A DNA stretch of 64,000 nucleotides from Atrichornis clamosus (lineage: Eukaryota > Chordata > Aves > Passeriformes > Menuridae): assembly GCA_013400975.1 (NCBI GenBank), contig WBMZ01003461.1, positions 1 through 64,000 on the forward strand. Reading direction: 5' to 3'. The notes beneath the pieces were generated by a model. The model made no database searches, was not told the origin of the DNA, and saw nothing but the letters and a program-made list of their open reading frames with translations. Below, one piece after another: positions 54,201 through 61,979 of the stretch. Position 1 is the first letter of the stretch. The number at the start of each line of letters is the position of its first letter. The position numbers and the translations under genes were made by a program.

Positions 54201-57003
54201 GCTTTAGCAGATCTCTAGCTCTCGTAGTAAGTGGTGATTGGTAATTTGTATTGAGTTTTTTGGTTGAAAATTTTGTGGGGTCATCTGGTTGCGCTATATA
54301 GTTGATTATGGTATTAAATCTAGTAAATTAGGTAGGTAACTTCTTGTAGAAATTGCTTTATTCTTCATACTCTTGTCTAGTAGAACACTGGTGGATTAAT
54401 ATACTTTCCTGCCTTCTCAGTAGATTTGCCTTTAAGCGTGATAATGTTGCCTGACAACGAGTTTTAAGGAAGGGGAAAAGAATGCTGGCACCAAGTTTTT
54501 TCCTTAATAACAACTAGTAATACTAATAACAAAGTAGAGTGTGGTAATGAAAAGAACAGTGAAAATTTTTTGCCTTAGAGGCAGAAACAGACACTCCATG
54601 ACTCCTGCTTGCTAGAACAAGAACTAAAGTGATTGCCAGACTGCTCAGCAGAATCATCTCCTTCCATGAGAGGTTTGGGTCATATGCCCAAGGTGAAAGG
54701 GCATGCAGGGCTGTGAACACCAGCAAGAGCCATGACTTTGACCGTGCTCAAACGGAGCTGAAAGAGATAAACTTCAAAGTGACAAAATCAGCAGTAAAAG
54801 AGCACGGCAAGAAATTCCTCCTGTATTGGGGGAAAGATTCAAAGAATCTGTTCCAAACAGAGGAAGATCAGATAGGTGGCTAAAGAAAAATAAGTAGTGT
54901 TGGAGGAAGCGTGATTTAAATTGCAGCAGTGAGAGTTGCAGAGAGACAGAGTGAGAATTGGATATCATTTTCCTCTGTTATTCCTCATGGCTTGATGATG
55001 TTCTAATTTGGATCCTTTTCTATGGAATTAAAGCAAAGCTATTGAGTCCTTAGATGAAGCAAGTATTGGAGGAGAGCAAAACCAAAGAAAACCAAGAATA
55101 GAAGGAAGATGACAAAACACTGAAAAACTGTGCAAGGAGAGGCAAATGGAAATATACTGTAAATCTATTTATGGAATTTGAAACAATAGGAAACCACAGA
55201 GCCATTTGCCAAACTGCTACAGAAGTTTCCAAATTGGAACTTAACCAGTCAAAAGCAAGGATGGAAAAATGCTTACAGTGGCAATGGAACAGAAAAATAG
55301 GTCTGTCACACTAAAATAAAATTTTATCTGAACAAAGTACATGGCTCCAAGAAAGCCTTGAAATGTAGCTCTACTTTTAATTTGCTATAAAATTATCTGT
55401 TGGTCATAAGAGTTGGATGTAGTGACTCATAGATACTTCTCAGTAATGAAGAGGGTGCCTTTCGAATTATCTGGTGGCATTTGTTAGCAAAAGTGAGTTC
55501 CAGGAATTAAGTGATTGTACTTTTCAGTATCAGAAGTGGGAACTAATAAAAATACTTCCTTTTGCCCATTGTGTTGAGTTCATGTTTGATCTTTAACCTC
55601 TGGCTTACAGCTATGGCCTTTAACTTGGAGAGAAAAAAAGAACTCTAGAAACAGCTTTATTAGAAATGGATGAATTTTGAAGTTGAAGAGAGGAGAATGA
55701 TTACCTTATGGTCCTACTTTAAAACTCTTTAAGGACTATTTATTTGGAGTAAAGGGAAGGAACAAGAGGGTAGGGAAGGCCTTGTGTTACTCTTGTTAAC
55801 TTTTAGCCTTGACTCAGCATGGGATGCGATCAGAAGCATGAAATTTTTGCATGCCAGCTTTTGCTTGATGTTCTGTACAAGTGTTCCTTACAGAATCTCC
55901 TGAGAACTAATGTGCAAGTTTTATTTTACAGATATGAGTTGCCAGGAATCCATGGATTAAATTTTGTTCTGAAGAATTCTCTTGGTGGTGGTGGTATAGC
56001 ATCCCTAAGAAGTGACCCACAGGCATGTATCAAAGCAACAATTTTTATGTAGTTATCTTTTATAGGTCTCTTTATAACCAGATTTTGGACTGGAACTGTA
56101 AGCTTTTGTGTTTGACTCTAGTTTCTTTTAATTTCCTGTTAATAGACATTGTCTATTCAATTTTGTAAGGTTTGAAAACAACATAGGGAAGTAGAAAGTG
56201 GGTTTAGAGTATTTGGTGAAACAGATGTGTACTATAAAGATAGCACATCATAAAGAGCATAAGTGATTTGAAGACTACCAGGTTTTAGATGCACCGGCAA
56301 AATTTGTTGGTCAAAAAGGCTGTCACGTTTTGAAAAATGCAGATTTACTAGACAATTCTGATGGTACAATTCCTAATTTAGCCTATGTCTTCTATAGTTA
56401 AAGTACTGATACATACTATAATTATGAAAGAAAAAAACAGATGGATAGGAGATCTTTTGTGTTGATCACGTTATGTGGATCTGAAAGCAGCATTTTCTTT
56501 GCAAGTGTACAATTTGAGTGTTAAATATTTGAAACATCTAAACCTGAAGATGAGATGCATAGCGTGTGGCAATGCTATGGCTACAGCAAAGCACAGCTCT
56601 GCTACCATAGGCTCAGCAATGCTTATGTGTACAAATAATCTCAGCAGAGTCAAGAAAACGGCTCACAAAATAAGGTGATTCTGTGTGTGAATCAGAGAGT
56701 AGAACTGAACGCCAAATAAATTGATTTAGCACTAGGTATGAAATAAATGGAAGAAACCGTTCAGTCTGTTCATTTGGATGCTTGAAAACTCAAAAAGCTT
56801 ACAAAACATACTGAACTTTTGCACTGGTTATAGGAAAGATATTAAACCATTCTTAAAAACTTAATTTAAGAAGGTGGTATATATTTAGATACTAAAATAA
56901 AATGTTGGTTTGGTTCTTTTTCTTCCAGGGTAAAGCACTTGGGCAGATGCTGTTGGATTTCCAGATTAAAAATGTTCCTGATTTAAAATCACTGATAGAA
57001 TAA
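66..57003 (+). CDS. AtuA-family protein (acyclic terpene utilisation family), 3' part of gene, 19 exons
   Basis: Nineteen exons join in frame: 66-166, 506-575, 1657-1787, 3432-3520, 5843-5942, 7294-7337, 8460-8537, 17325-17521, 19775-19839, 20106-20212, 24308-24419, 28988-29087, 38072-38111, 39141-39192, 44359-44470, 49198-49281, 50818-50941, 55932-56022, 56929-57003. They give 590 residues plus TAA. The start codon lies upstream of the window. Residues 1 to about 430 match the AtuA domain, with the motifs [43 protein letters not shown] and [14 protein letters not shown]. Residues about 475-585 match the small C-terminal AtuA-like domain ([19 protein letters not shown]). Bacterial relatives belong to clusters for citronellol/geraniol degradation beside acyl-CoA carboxylases; the reaction of the vertebrate protein is unknown to me. 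No signal peptide can be judged without the N-terminus. I see no frameshift or internal stop. Family assignment is from motif recognition, without a database search. Confidence 0.9.
167..505 (+). other. Intron after visible exon 1
   Basis: CpG-rich sequence fades into ordinary AT-rich intron. I see no gene or repeat in it. Confidence 0.8.
506..575 (+). CDS. AtuA-family gene, visible exon 2
   Basis: The acceptor is aatttcag and the donor is gtatgc. It encodes residues 35-57 ([20 protein letters not shown] and following) and ends in phase 1. The GYxPDF motif directly follows the preceding exon's SP, as in bacterial AtuA proteins. Confidence 0.9.
576..1656 (+). other. Intron after visible exon 2
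   Basis: It contains a CR1 3' end (annotated separately). The remainder, about 1040-1656, is AT-rich with no recognisable feature. Confidence 0.8.
629..1037 (+). mobile_element. CR1 LINE fragment, 3' end, sense orientation
   Basis: The segment begins with the CR1-typical ggttgagagagttggggctg and continues through the terminal region (gaggcactggaactgattgc, atccctggaagtgttcaagg). It ends in the characteristic attctatga-like terminal repeat (attctaggattctatga). Only the 3' end remains, as usual for 5'-truncated CR1 copies. Scattered mutations and no open coding frame show it is old and inactive. Confidence 0.92.
1657..1787 (+). CDS. AtuA-family gene, visible exon 3
   Basis: The acceptor is tttttattag and the donor is gtaaac. 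It encodes residues 58-101, including the signature [17 protein letters not shown] and the strand-like [12 protein letters not shown], and ends in phase 0. This glycine-rich segment is the best single identifier of the family. Confidence 0.93.
1788..3431 (+). other. Intron after visible exon 3
   Basis: AT-rich intron with a mildly C-rich patch near 2990-3000. No gene, repeat family or structured element recognised. Confidence 0.75.
3432..3520 (+). CDS. AtuA-family gene, visible exon 4
   Basis: The acceptor is ttctaacag and the donor is gtgagt. It encodes residues 102-130 ([16 protein letters not shown] and following, ending in NVYLG). The Gly codon is split with the next exon (phase 2). Confidence 0.88.
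3521..5842 (+). other. Intron after visible exon 4
   Basis: It holds a short tandem duplication at 3589-3641 and an A-run near 4996-5007. Nothing else recognised. Confidence 0.75.
3589..3641 (+). repeat. Tandem duplication, two copies of about 27 bp
   Basis: Positions 3589-3615 and 3616-3641 are the same 27-base unit (ttttgctttgcag, then ttagaaccacctag). The second copy lacks one C. Each copy contains a splice-acceptor-like tttgcag. Confidence 0.9.
5843..5942 (+). CDS. AtuA-family gene, visible exon 5
   Basis: The acceptor is cattttcag and the donor is gtaagt. It encodes residues 131-164 and contains [20 protein letters not shown], a strongly conserved AtuA motif. It ends in phase 0. Confidence 0.92.
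5943..7293 (+). other. Intron after visible exon 5
   Basis: AT-rich, with a T-run at about 6064-6078. No recognisable gene or mobile element. Confidence 0.75.
7294..7337 (+). CDS. AtuA-family gene, visible exon 6 (44 nt)
   Basis: The acceptor is cttctag and the donor is gtaaat. This short exon encodes [14 protein letters not shown] and ends in phase 2. It is supported by frame continuity with [11 protein letters not shown] in the next exon. Confidence 0.87.
7338..8459 (+). other. Intron after visible exon 6
   Basis: Ordinary AT-rich intron. I see nothing specific in it. Confidence 0.75.
8460..8537 (+). CDS. AtuA-family gene, visible exon 7
   Basis: The acceptor is ttttcccag and the donor is gtaggt. 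It encodes residues 179-204, with the hallmark [20 protein letters not shown], and ends in phase 2 with TG of a Trp codon. A nearby alternative acceptor (cttgcag, ending at 8467) would break the frame. Confidence 0.92.
13189..13218 (+). other. Decoy splice acceptor: T18 tract followed by cctctcttgcag
   Basis: A run of 18 T at 13189-13206, then cctctcttgcag, makes a textbook polypyrimidine tract and AG. A GT (gtaaat) follows 15 bases later at 13234, so a 15-nt in-frame microexon is possible. The family alignment does not call for it. Confidence 0.5.
15215..15242. repeat. Perfect inverted repeat, 10-bp stem, 8-nt loop
   Basis: ccagtgcagt at 15215-15224 is the exact reverse complement of actgcactgg at 15233-15242. 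The loop is tagataag. It lies in an intron; no known function. Confidence 0.85.
17325..17521 (+). CDS. AtuA-family gene, visible exon 8 (largest)
   Basis: The acceptor is cattctag and the donor is gttagt. It encodes residues 205-270, including HNIGFPIVE and [20 protein letters not shown], then DPxCDF-like [12 protein letters not shown]. It ends in phase 1. It follows an intron of about 8.8 kb. Confidence 0.93.
17522..19774 (+). other. Intron after visible exon 8
   Basis: AT-rich, with short T/A runs such as the near-palindrome around 18506-18524. No gene or repeat family recognised. Confidence 0.75.
19775..19839 (+). CDS. AtuA-family gene, visible exon 9
   Basis: The acceptor is ccattatag and the donor is gtattg. 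It encodes residues 271-292 ([20 protein letters not shown] and following) and ends in phase 0. Confidence 0.88.
20106..20212 (+). CDS. AtuA-family gene, visible exon 10
   Basis: The acceptor is tatcattag and the donor is gttagt. It encodes residues 293-327 ([20 protein letters not shown] and following) and ends in phase 2. The intron before it (19840-20105) is the shortest of the gene at 266 bases. Confidence 0.9.
21712..22520 (-). mobile_element. CR1 LINE fragment, antisense, with reverse-transcriptase ORF remnant
   Basis: Read on the minus strand it runs from the CR1 ORF2 C-terminal part to the 3' end, whose attctatga-type terminus appears here as tcatagaatcatcaagg near 21715-21732. The minus-strand frame at 22011-22313 encodes recognisable CR1 ORF2 end sequence ([27 protein letters not shown]). 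The copy is 5'-truncated and its frame is disrupted. The motif ttcataaaatcat occurs twice at its 3' edge (about 21686 and 21709), which could be a target-site duplication or terminal repeat. Confidence 0.92.
22988..23025 (+). repeat. Pyrimidine-rich low-complexity tract
   Basis: Runs of T are separated by single C bases and end in cttcccc. This is low-complexity sequence within the intron. Confidence 0.8.
24308..24419 (+). CDS. AtuA-family gene, visible exon 11
   Basis: The acceptor is tgttgcag and the donor is gtaagt. It encodes residues 328-365, including [20 protein letters not shown] and the end SIDG, in phase 0. The donor directly after GAT GGT gives the natural junction DG/GPREA. Confidence 0.88.
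24420..28987 (+). other. Intron after visible exon 11 (4.6 kb)
   Basis: AT-rich with a small aaaac-type simple repeat near 27845-27865. No gene or known repeat family recognised. Confidence 0.72.
28988..29087 (+). CDS. AtuA-family gene, visible exon 12
   Basis: The acceptor is tgaaacag and the donor is gtaaat. It encodes residues 366-398 ([20 protein letters not shown] and following, ending in APAGTGM) and ends in phase 1. The PAGTGMAPG motif is completed by the next exon. Confidence 0.9.
29088..38071 (+). other. Intron after visible exon 12 (9.0 kb, longest)
   Basis: Mostly AT-rich unique-looking sequence with T/G-rich low complexity at about 30250-30308. I recognise no CR1, LTR or coding segment in it despite its length. 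Confidence 0.7.
38072..38111 (+). CDS. AtuA-family gene, visible exon 13 (40 nt)
   Basis: The acceptor is atttccag and the donor is gtaagt. This is the smallest exon, encoding [13 protein letters not shown], a conserved glycine-rich turn, and ending in phase 2. It lies after an intron of about 9 kb. Confidence 0.88.
38112..39140 (+). other. Intron after visible exon 13
   Basis: It contains an uninterrupted A22 run at 38611-38632. Otherwise featureless. Confidence 0.75.
38611..38632 (+). repeat. Poly(A) run, 22 A
   Basis: An uninterrupted homopolymer. The sequence immediately upstream does not look like a gene copy, so I treat it as a simple repeat. Confidence 0.9.
39141..39192 (+). CDS. AtuA-family gene, visible exon 14
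   Basis: The acceptor is gtgtctag and the donor is gtaaga. It encodes residues 412-429 ([18 protein letters not shown]), the end of the AtuA domain. It ends in phase 0. Confidence 0.87.
41745..42385 (-). mobile_element. CR1 LINE fragment, antisense
   Basis: Minus-strand reading gives CR1 3'-end sequence. The frame at 41761-42075 shows the typical order [40 protein letters not shown] and [16 protein letters not shown]. Upstream ORF2 sequence extends to about 42385. It is truncated at its 5' end and its 3' terminal repeat is not evident. Confidence 0.9.
42405..42895 (+). mobile_element. CR1 LINE fragment, sense, internally deleted
   Basis: Frame 42425-42628 encodes CR1 ORF2 end sequence ([36 protein letters not shown]). 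It continues to the 3' end (tcaatgatctcagaggactt, ttgattctgtga). Compared with the other copies, the middle part near 42760 is missing, so it jumps from the 'cactacctgagggaag' region to 'cctggaagtgcttaag'. It starts about 20 bases after the antisense CR1, forming an inverted pair. Confidence 0.9.
43415..43944 (-). mobile_element. Solo LTR of an avian endogenous retrovirus (ERVL-type)
   Basis: From memory this matches a common avian LTR read on the minus strand. Diagnostic plus-strand stretches are agcagtttaataattgaaac, aagggaggcaaaaaaagagg, acaagtgatgcacaata, gtgtggaatatccctgtgtc and tgggaaactgaaaagtccat. The edge tgtcatgg at 43415 is the LTR 3' end in element orientation. The opposite edge near 43944 is worn and approximate. 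The TATA-like element on the minus strand is mutated. No internal viral genes flank it, so it is a solo LTR. Family name (TguLTR-type) is a recollection, not a search result. Confidence 0.82.
44359..44470 (+). CDS. AtuA-family gene, visible exon 15
   Basis: The acceptor is ttgtacag and the donor is gtatgt. It encodes residues 430-466 ([19 protein letters not shown] and following, ending in SELK). This is the linker into the C-terminal domain. It ends in phase 1. Confidence 0.82.
44950..44978. repeat. Perfect inverted repeat, 10-bp stem, 9-nt loop
   Basis: accatactgg (44950-44959) and ccagtatggt (44969-44978) are exact reverse complements around gttaataat. Confidence 0.88.
47585..47622. repeat. 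Perfect inverted repeat, 12-bp stem with inner 3-bp stem
   Basis: atgctctaaatg (47585-47596) pairs exactly with catttagagcat (47611-47622). Inside, gcc (47599-47601) can pair with ggc (47605-47607) around a ttt loop. This is the strongest short hairpin I found in the window. Confidence 0.88.
49198..49281 (+). CDS. AtuA-family gene, visible exon 16
   Basis: The acceptor is attgtctag and the donor is gtattt. It encodes residues 467-494, with [18 protein letters not shown], the signature opening of the C-terminal AtuA-like domain. It ends in phase 1. Confidence 0.9.
49282..50817 (+). other. Intron after visible exon 16
   Basis: Contains T-rich low complexity at about 50070-50115 and an (aac)n-like repeat at 50211-50232. 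No gene recognised. Confidence 0.75.
50211..50232 (+). repeat. Short (AAC)n microsatellite
   Basis: aacaacaataacaacaacaa and a few more bases form an imperfect trinucleotide repeat of about seven units. Confidence 0.85.
50818..50941 (+). CDS. AtuA-family gene, visible exon 17
   Basis: The acceptor is cctaacag and the donor is gtgagt. It encodes residues 495-535 ([20 protein letters not shown] and following, ending in EEELVT). It ends in phase 2. Confidence 0.88.
50942..55931 (+). other. Intron after visible exon 17 (5.0 kb)
   Basis: Mostly AT-rich unique sequence. A purine-rich, coding-like 84-codon open frame at 54629-54883 shows no motif I recognise and is not called as a gene. Confidence 0.7.
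55932..56022 (+). CDS. AtuA-family gene, visible exon 18, GC splice donor
   Basis: The acceptor is attttacag. It encodes residues 536-566 ([20 protein letters not shown] and following, ending in SLRSDPQ). The exon must end at CAG before gcatgt, because only this joins in frame to GKALGQML of the last exon. The nearby GT (exon end 56025) would give an immediate stop. The donor is therefore GC instead of GT. Confidence 0.85.
56023..56928 (+). other. GC-AG intron before the last coding exon
   Basis: The intron starts gcatgt and ends ttcttccag. Reading-frame continuity (SDPQ/GKALG) fixes both borders. Nothing else recognised inside. Confidence 0.82.
56929..57003 (+). CDS. AtuA-family gene, last coding exon
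   Basis: The acceptor is ttcttccag. It encodes residues 567-590 ([20 protein letters not shown] and following), then TAA at 57001-57003. The GKALGQMLL end is the usual terminus of AtuA-type proteins, so the C-terminus looks complete. Confidence 0.9.
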   Translation, partial: GKALGQMLLDFQIKNVPDLKSLIE

Positions 57004-57436
57004 CAGGTGTTTAATATATATGCTTTTAACACTGAGTGCTATAAAAACATGTTATAAACAAGAACTGGCTTCTTGAGTGAGATTTTTTTTAAAGTTAAAG
57101 AGTAGAAATTTTAGTTATCTCTCAGAGGTTTAGCTATATGGCACAGATTAGCAAATGTTTTGAGTAATACCAGACTAACAGCTTTGTCTGTGACTGATAA
57201 CATTTCCTGTCCAGATAATACATTGGATGAAGAATTAATTTATTTCCTGCAAAATAGAATTACTGAAATTGAAACATAGCATTTAATTATGAGACAAGAT
57301 AAGCTTTGTTCCAAAACTGCCCTCTGTTCAGTCCATCTCTCTTTTCCTTCTCTGTCTTTATTTGAAAATGGAATGGAGTGTTGTCCTGTCGGCCGTGTTT
57401 GTCCTGTGCAGAGAGTGAGGCTGGGTAACCTGCTGC

Positions 57437-57460
57437 GCAGTGCTGTGAGGTCAGCACTGC
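57437..57460. repeat. Perfect 9-bp hairpin in the 3' UTR
   Basis: gcagtgctg (57437-57445) and cagcactgc (57452-57460) pair around tgaggt. It lies in a locally GC-richer part of the 3' UTR, about 35 bases before the poly(A) signal. Confidence 0.8.
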
Positions 57461-57492
57461 CTGGTACTAGGGACGTGTTTTCCCTGTTGGGC

Positions 57493-57498
57493 AATAAA
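57493..57498 (+). terminator. Candidate poly(A) signal AATAAA
   Basis: First canonical AATAAA after the stop codon, 490 bases downstream. The following gtgataattgttactgtt is GT-rich, as expected for a downstream element. Confidence 0.5.
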
Positions 57499-57510
57499 GA
57501 AAAGTGATAA

Positions 57511-60500
57511 TTGTTACTGTTATACAGTGACACGTCGTAAATGCTGACCTTTGGTGGTGAGCCACCAAACTTGCAGCACTTTGTCCGATTAATGACAGAC
57601 TTTTTCATTACATTTTCCAATATCTTTTACTAATTAGTCCCTCTGTTGAAAGCACTGAGTAGTAGTAAATTGCAGATATTAGCGAGGTAATAAATTTGAA
57701 GATGAGGAAAGGGGAATCTGCCTGCTTGCTCCTTCCTATGATGGTGCAATCCTGGCAGGGATGAAGCAGGGCTGGGTGGTGGAGGGATGCCTGCTTTGGT
57801 TCCAGGGCTGTTAAGTCCTCATTTTGTGCAGCAGAGTCATGCCTGGATTAAGTTCATTTGGCTGTTGTTTGCATTGCCCTTCTCACAGAAAGGTCTGTCT
57901 TCTGATGTGAAGGAAAACCATGTTGAGTGCAGTGTACTTTGCCTCTCTTCTGACTCCCTTATCACCTCCCCATCTCCCTTCCTGCACAGTATGACTAGCA
58001 TGTTCAAATTAGGGTATTTCTAAACTTTTTCACCTGATTAAGAAGAGACTTAAAAATCTGTATCATACTTCCTGGGACAGTATCAAGGTGGAAATTCTGG
58101 TAACTGTATTTTCCCTGCAGAAGCCATAAAAATATTACTCTGCATGTTCAGGCATTTTATCTTCAGAAATTAATCTTTCTGTTTATTTTGGGGAGATTGT
58201 ATTAATTGTTTAGTGCTGACAAAATGAGGCATTACTAATACCGGACAAAATTACGAAAATAAGTATTTTTTAATTGTCACCAAACTTACCTGTTGTTCCT
58301 AAATTTCCAGTGCTATCACTGTTACTAATTTCCTACCCTCTTGCTTGCTAATGAAGACTACACAATGAATTGTTCCCAGCTTTGGTTTTGTTCATTTGAA
58401 TTGAAGGTTTCATAAGTGAATGCTTTATCCATCTAAACACATAATTCCACAAGTGAGTCATGAGTACTATCCATGTATACAGCATGATTCAGTCAGGTTG
58501 TAAAAAATGAGTCATTACTTAATTGCAGAAAAATACCCAAGTTAATAACTTCAAAGGAAAAACGGCATGCAGGTTTTATTATGTTTACAGTCATTGTTTG
58601 TTGGAAAACTTGTTAATAATTAGGAAGCCTATTGAGAGGAAAGAAAAAAGAAAAAGTGATAGACCTCAGTAGCAAACCTACAAGGATAAAAAGGCTACAG
58701 TAAATATTTGCAGTTCACTCAATATGATGCTTACGTGGCTTTGGAAATGTGTATGCAATACGTTTCTGAATAAAAGTGAACATTTGTAAAGTATGTATTT
58801 GTTTTAGTCATTTATGTCATTTCTTCTACTGGAGGAGAGTGATACTTAGTTCAAAGGTTCTCTGTTTGAGGTTGTTTCACTTACCTGCAATTTCATGCAT
58901 TGTCTTCCTGGTTTCTTTCTTTGTTCAGATTTTGTCTGTTCTGTCCCTAGTCTTTGTTAAATACAAAACCCCGAAAAGTAAATGATACTGTTTTGTGGAG
59001 ATCTGGTCATTCTCAGCTCCATAATGGAAGCTGCAATTTGCTGAAGAGAATGGTACAGTGTTAAATGGATTGGATATGGGAATACAAAGGTGTTACTTTT
59101 TATCTCTGGAATAGCCCTTTTAGATGCTGTGAAACCATCCTTCACAAACATGTTTTCTGTTCATTATTTCTTTCAGCGCAGCAGTTTAAACCAAATGGCA
59201 TTGCTTTTCAGATATTTTCCTTGCAAATTATACCTTCTAAAAATCCCTATCCAAAGATTTTATTCTCCTTGAATGCCTTAACATGTTTTGAATTCATGAA
59301 ACTATGCTTGTTTCAGCAGTCACAGATACCTGAAAGCTGCATTTGGTTTTTAATCTACAGTAAAGCTTGAGTAATTGAGAAAGGTTTGGTAAAATACAAA
59401 TTGTACACAAAGGTGAGCATGTATGCAGTCAGAATTGGTTTAACTCGTCAGTTTAAAAACTCATTTTGCCTGCTTGTTAAACCAGGTCTGTTCCTCATAT
59501 AGGCAAGAACTTACCCTTCCAATTCCCTGCCTTTCCTGCCTTTTCCCTACTGTGTTAGCTGTGAGGGCAGGACGGAAATAGTAATGTCTAGTGCATAAAA
59601 TAAGGTTCCTTCTAATACAGGAGTTTCAGTGTAATGGAAACTGGCTTACACCTCTTACTCAAGTTTTTGTGCTGTGGCTCATCTGCACTCCTAAACAGAG
59701 GCTGCATTGTCTTACATCTCGCAGCTTTCTTACTGCATCTCGGCATAACTCTCGAAAATAAAGCATGGGGTTTATAATTAAACTATTCCATAGCACTTAA
59801 CTCTCCAAACAAATATTTTCTCAGTGTTTTCTGGTTTATATTTAATATTCCAAAGTGATTTTCCCACTTAAATTTGTGTATTAGAGCTACAAAAACTACT
59901 ATTATACAAAAGTCACCCAAGAGGATGTGCTGGTGTTTGATGCACAATGCGTATTTTTACTTTTGCCATCTCCAGTGGAGGTGTTTTTCCACTAAAATAC
60001 ATGTTTTCTTCCCCCCTTCAGGTGAAAAATAATGGTAAGTATATATTTTAATTTTTGTGGAAGTTTGACAGCAATAGGGTTTGAAAGCAGAAAATGCTGA
60101 GTTTGCAGGTTGCTTGTTAAGAATTGATTGGTTTCATTCAGAAATGACTTTGATGTGTTGTATTAAGTTCTGTGCACACAGTACTGTTCACAACAGTTGC
60201 AGGGTAGTGGTGAAGCATTACCTGGGTGGATTTCACTTGCTGCAGCCCGTTGCACAGAGCTGTCTGCTCTGCAGTGCCTTTTGGGCTTGTTCCCTGGGGT
60301 TTCCGGGCTTGAGAGTGAGTGGTTGGGGAGGGGGGAGGAGGGGAGGGAGAAGCAGCTCTTCAGTGCCTCAGGTATGAGGAAATGACACTGCAGAAATGTC
60401 ACACCTTTCACCTTACTACTCTGAAACCCTCCCATGCAGTAAGACTTTGAGCCTCCTTCTCATGGCAATTCCTCTTTGGTTTCATCCTTGTTTCCTTTCT

Positions 60501-61949
60501 GGATTTTCTTGAAATGGATCCTGGTGACTTGGGGATTAAAGCTGGCTGGCATGAAAAAAGCAAACAAAGGATGACTCCATGTGAAATATCCTCTTGGGAA
60601 GTGTCTGTATCTGCCAGGGAGTTCAGCTGAATTCCTCTACCTTCCTTTGGGCAGGGAAGAGAAACCTGCGCTGTAGGACTGAAGCATCTCTAGCACCTAT
60701 TTCAACAAAGACCATCCAGGTACTCTCTAGGCAGCTTCAGGGAAGGGGAGAGGGGGAATGGAGATAGCAGCACAGGGCAGGAATAGTGCTTATCCACACA
60801 GGAGGGAGACAGGAACCTTTCTGTGCCAGGACTTTCTGTGGAGTCTTTGACAACCTTCTGTGGCACAGTGCTCCAGATCTGGTCCAGCTGCTGTGACCAT
60901 AACCAAAGGGTGAGACCCTTTATCAGGATGTTGTGTTTTAATATTTTCTGTTTCCCCTATCCCTTAAAAATAATGCACTAGTTAAAAATGAGAAGTTCCC
61001 CCTCTTCCCCCCCCATTTTTATTTACTAGTAGAAAAATTTTCAAACTTTCCAAATATATTTAAATGTCTGGATTTGAAAATATGCTGGTTTAATTACATA
61101 ATTGTGTGTGGCTCTTGGCTTATCCACAGGGTTTCTGCCAGCATCATAAGCCACATCTATAAGGTATTTTCTCTTTTGTAAGTGATGTGATTTGAAGTAG
61201 GGTGCTTGAGAGGGGTAAGCCTCTGTTGCATAAAAATTTGGCTGGGACTCCAGAGAAAATCCCAAAGGCTTGAGCACTCTGTTAAGTAGTGCTGGGGCTC
61301 TGGCCTGTAATCAGCAACTGAACAAGAAGTTATGGTGGGCCCCTTTCTTTGCAGATGGAGCAAGGTGAGGATCATCTTAGTTCCCCAGGAAGCTCCAAGC
61401 AGGAGGAAACTGGAGGGCACTAGCCACCATTTTTCTTGACAAGTAGTGAGGTAACCCACTCCCCTGAGATACTTTCTTTGCTGAGGAAGTGGGAAAACTT
61501 CCTTTGGGTCATCCATAAGCTTCAACTTTCCAGTTCACAAGATCCTGAACCTTGGTTCAGTATCTGTGTGGTAGAAGGCTCTCACCTGCTGGGTCCTTCA
61601 CATCCCCTTTGCTTTCTCATACCAGAGCTGTTTGCTAATGGAAAGAAAAGAGATGGTGAACATTTTCTCTTTTGCTGGTGTGACCAAAGAGATTCTGCAG
61701 CTCAGGGGTGGTCTAGCGATCTCATTTGTGTGCCACAGGGTTTAAAGTGACTGAGGACATAAAAATAACCTGCTGTTTCAACGTGGTTTACCTGTGGAGG
61801 GGCCACCAAGCTGTTACGCAGCAGCGCTCCTCACTTCCCTGTTTTGTATTTGGCATCCTGTGGGTGCGGTGTTTGCCTGAGTTTAAGGGAAGATGCTCCA
61901 ACAACCTCCAGCATTCCTACACGCATATCCCTTCCTCTCCCCCGTCCCT
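57511..61949. other. Intergenic region between the AtuA-family gene and LRAT
   Basis: About 4.4 kb with no gene I can support. It contains additional AATAAA motifs (57689, 58769, 59757), a G-rich run at 60325-60347 and a C8 run near 61008. GC content rises towards the LRAT island. Confidence 0.7.
60325..60347 (+). repeat. G-rich run with quadruplex potential
   Basis: The run has four or more G-tracts of three or more with A spacers (ggggaggggggaggagggga and ggg). It meets the usual G-quadruplex pattern. Confidence 0.7.
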
Positions 61950-61979
61950 CCCCCCGTTCCGCGTTTCCCAGAGAGGCGA

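Larger units (their letters stand above)
57004..57510 (+). other. 3' UTR of the AtuA-family gene
   Basis: Sequence from the TAA to just past the first AATAAA at 57493-57498. Further AATAAA signals at 57689-57694 and 58769-58774 could give longer ends. A perfect 9-bp hairpin lies at 57437-57460. The true end cannot be fixed without transcript data. Confidence 0.55.
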
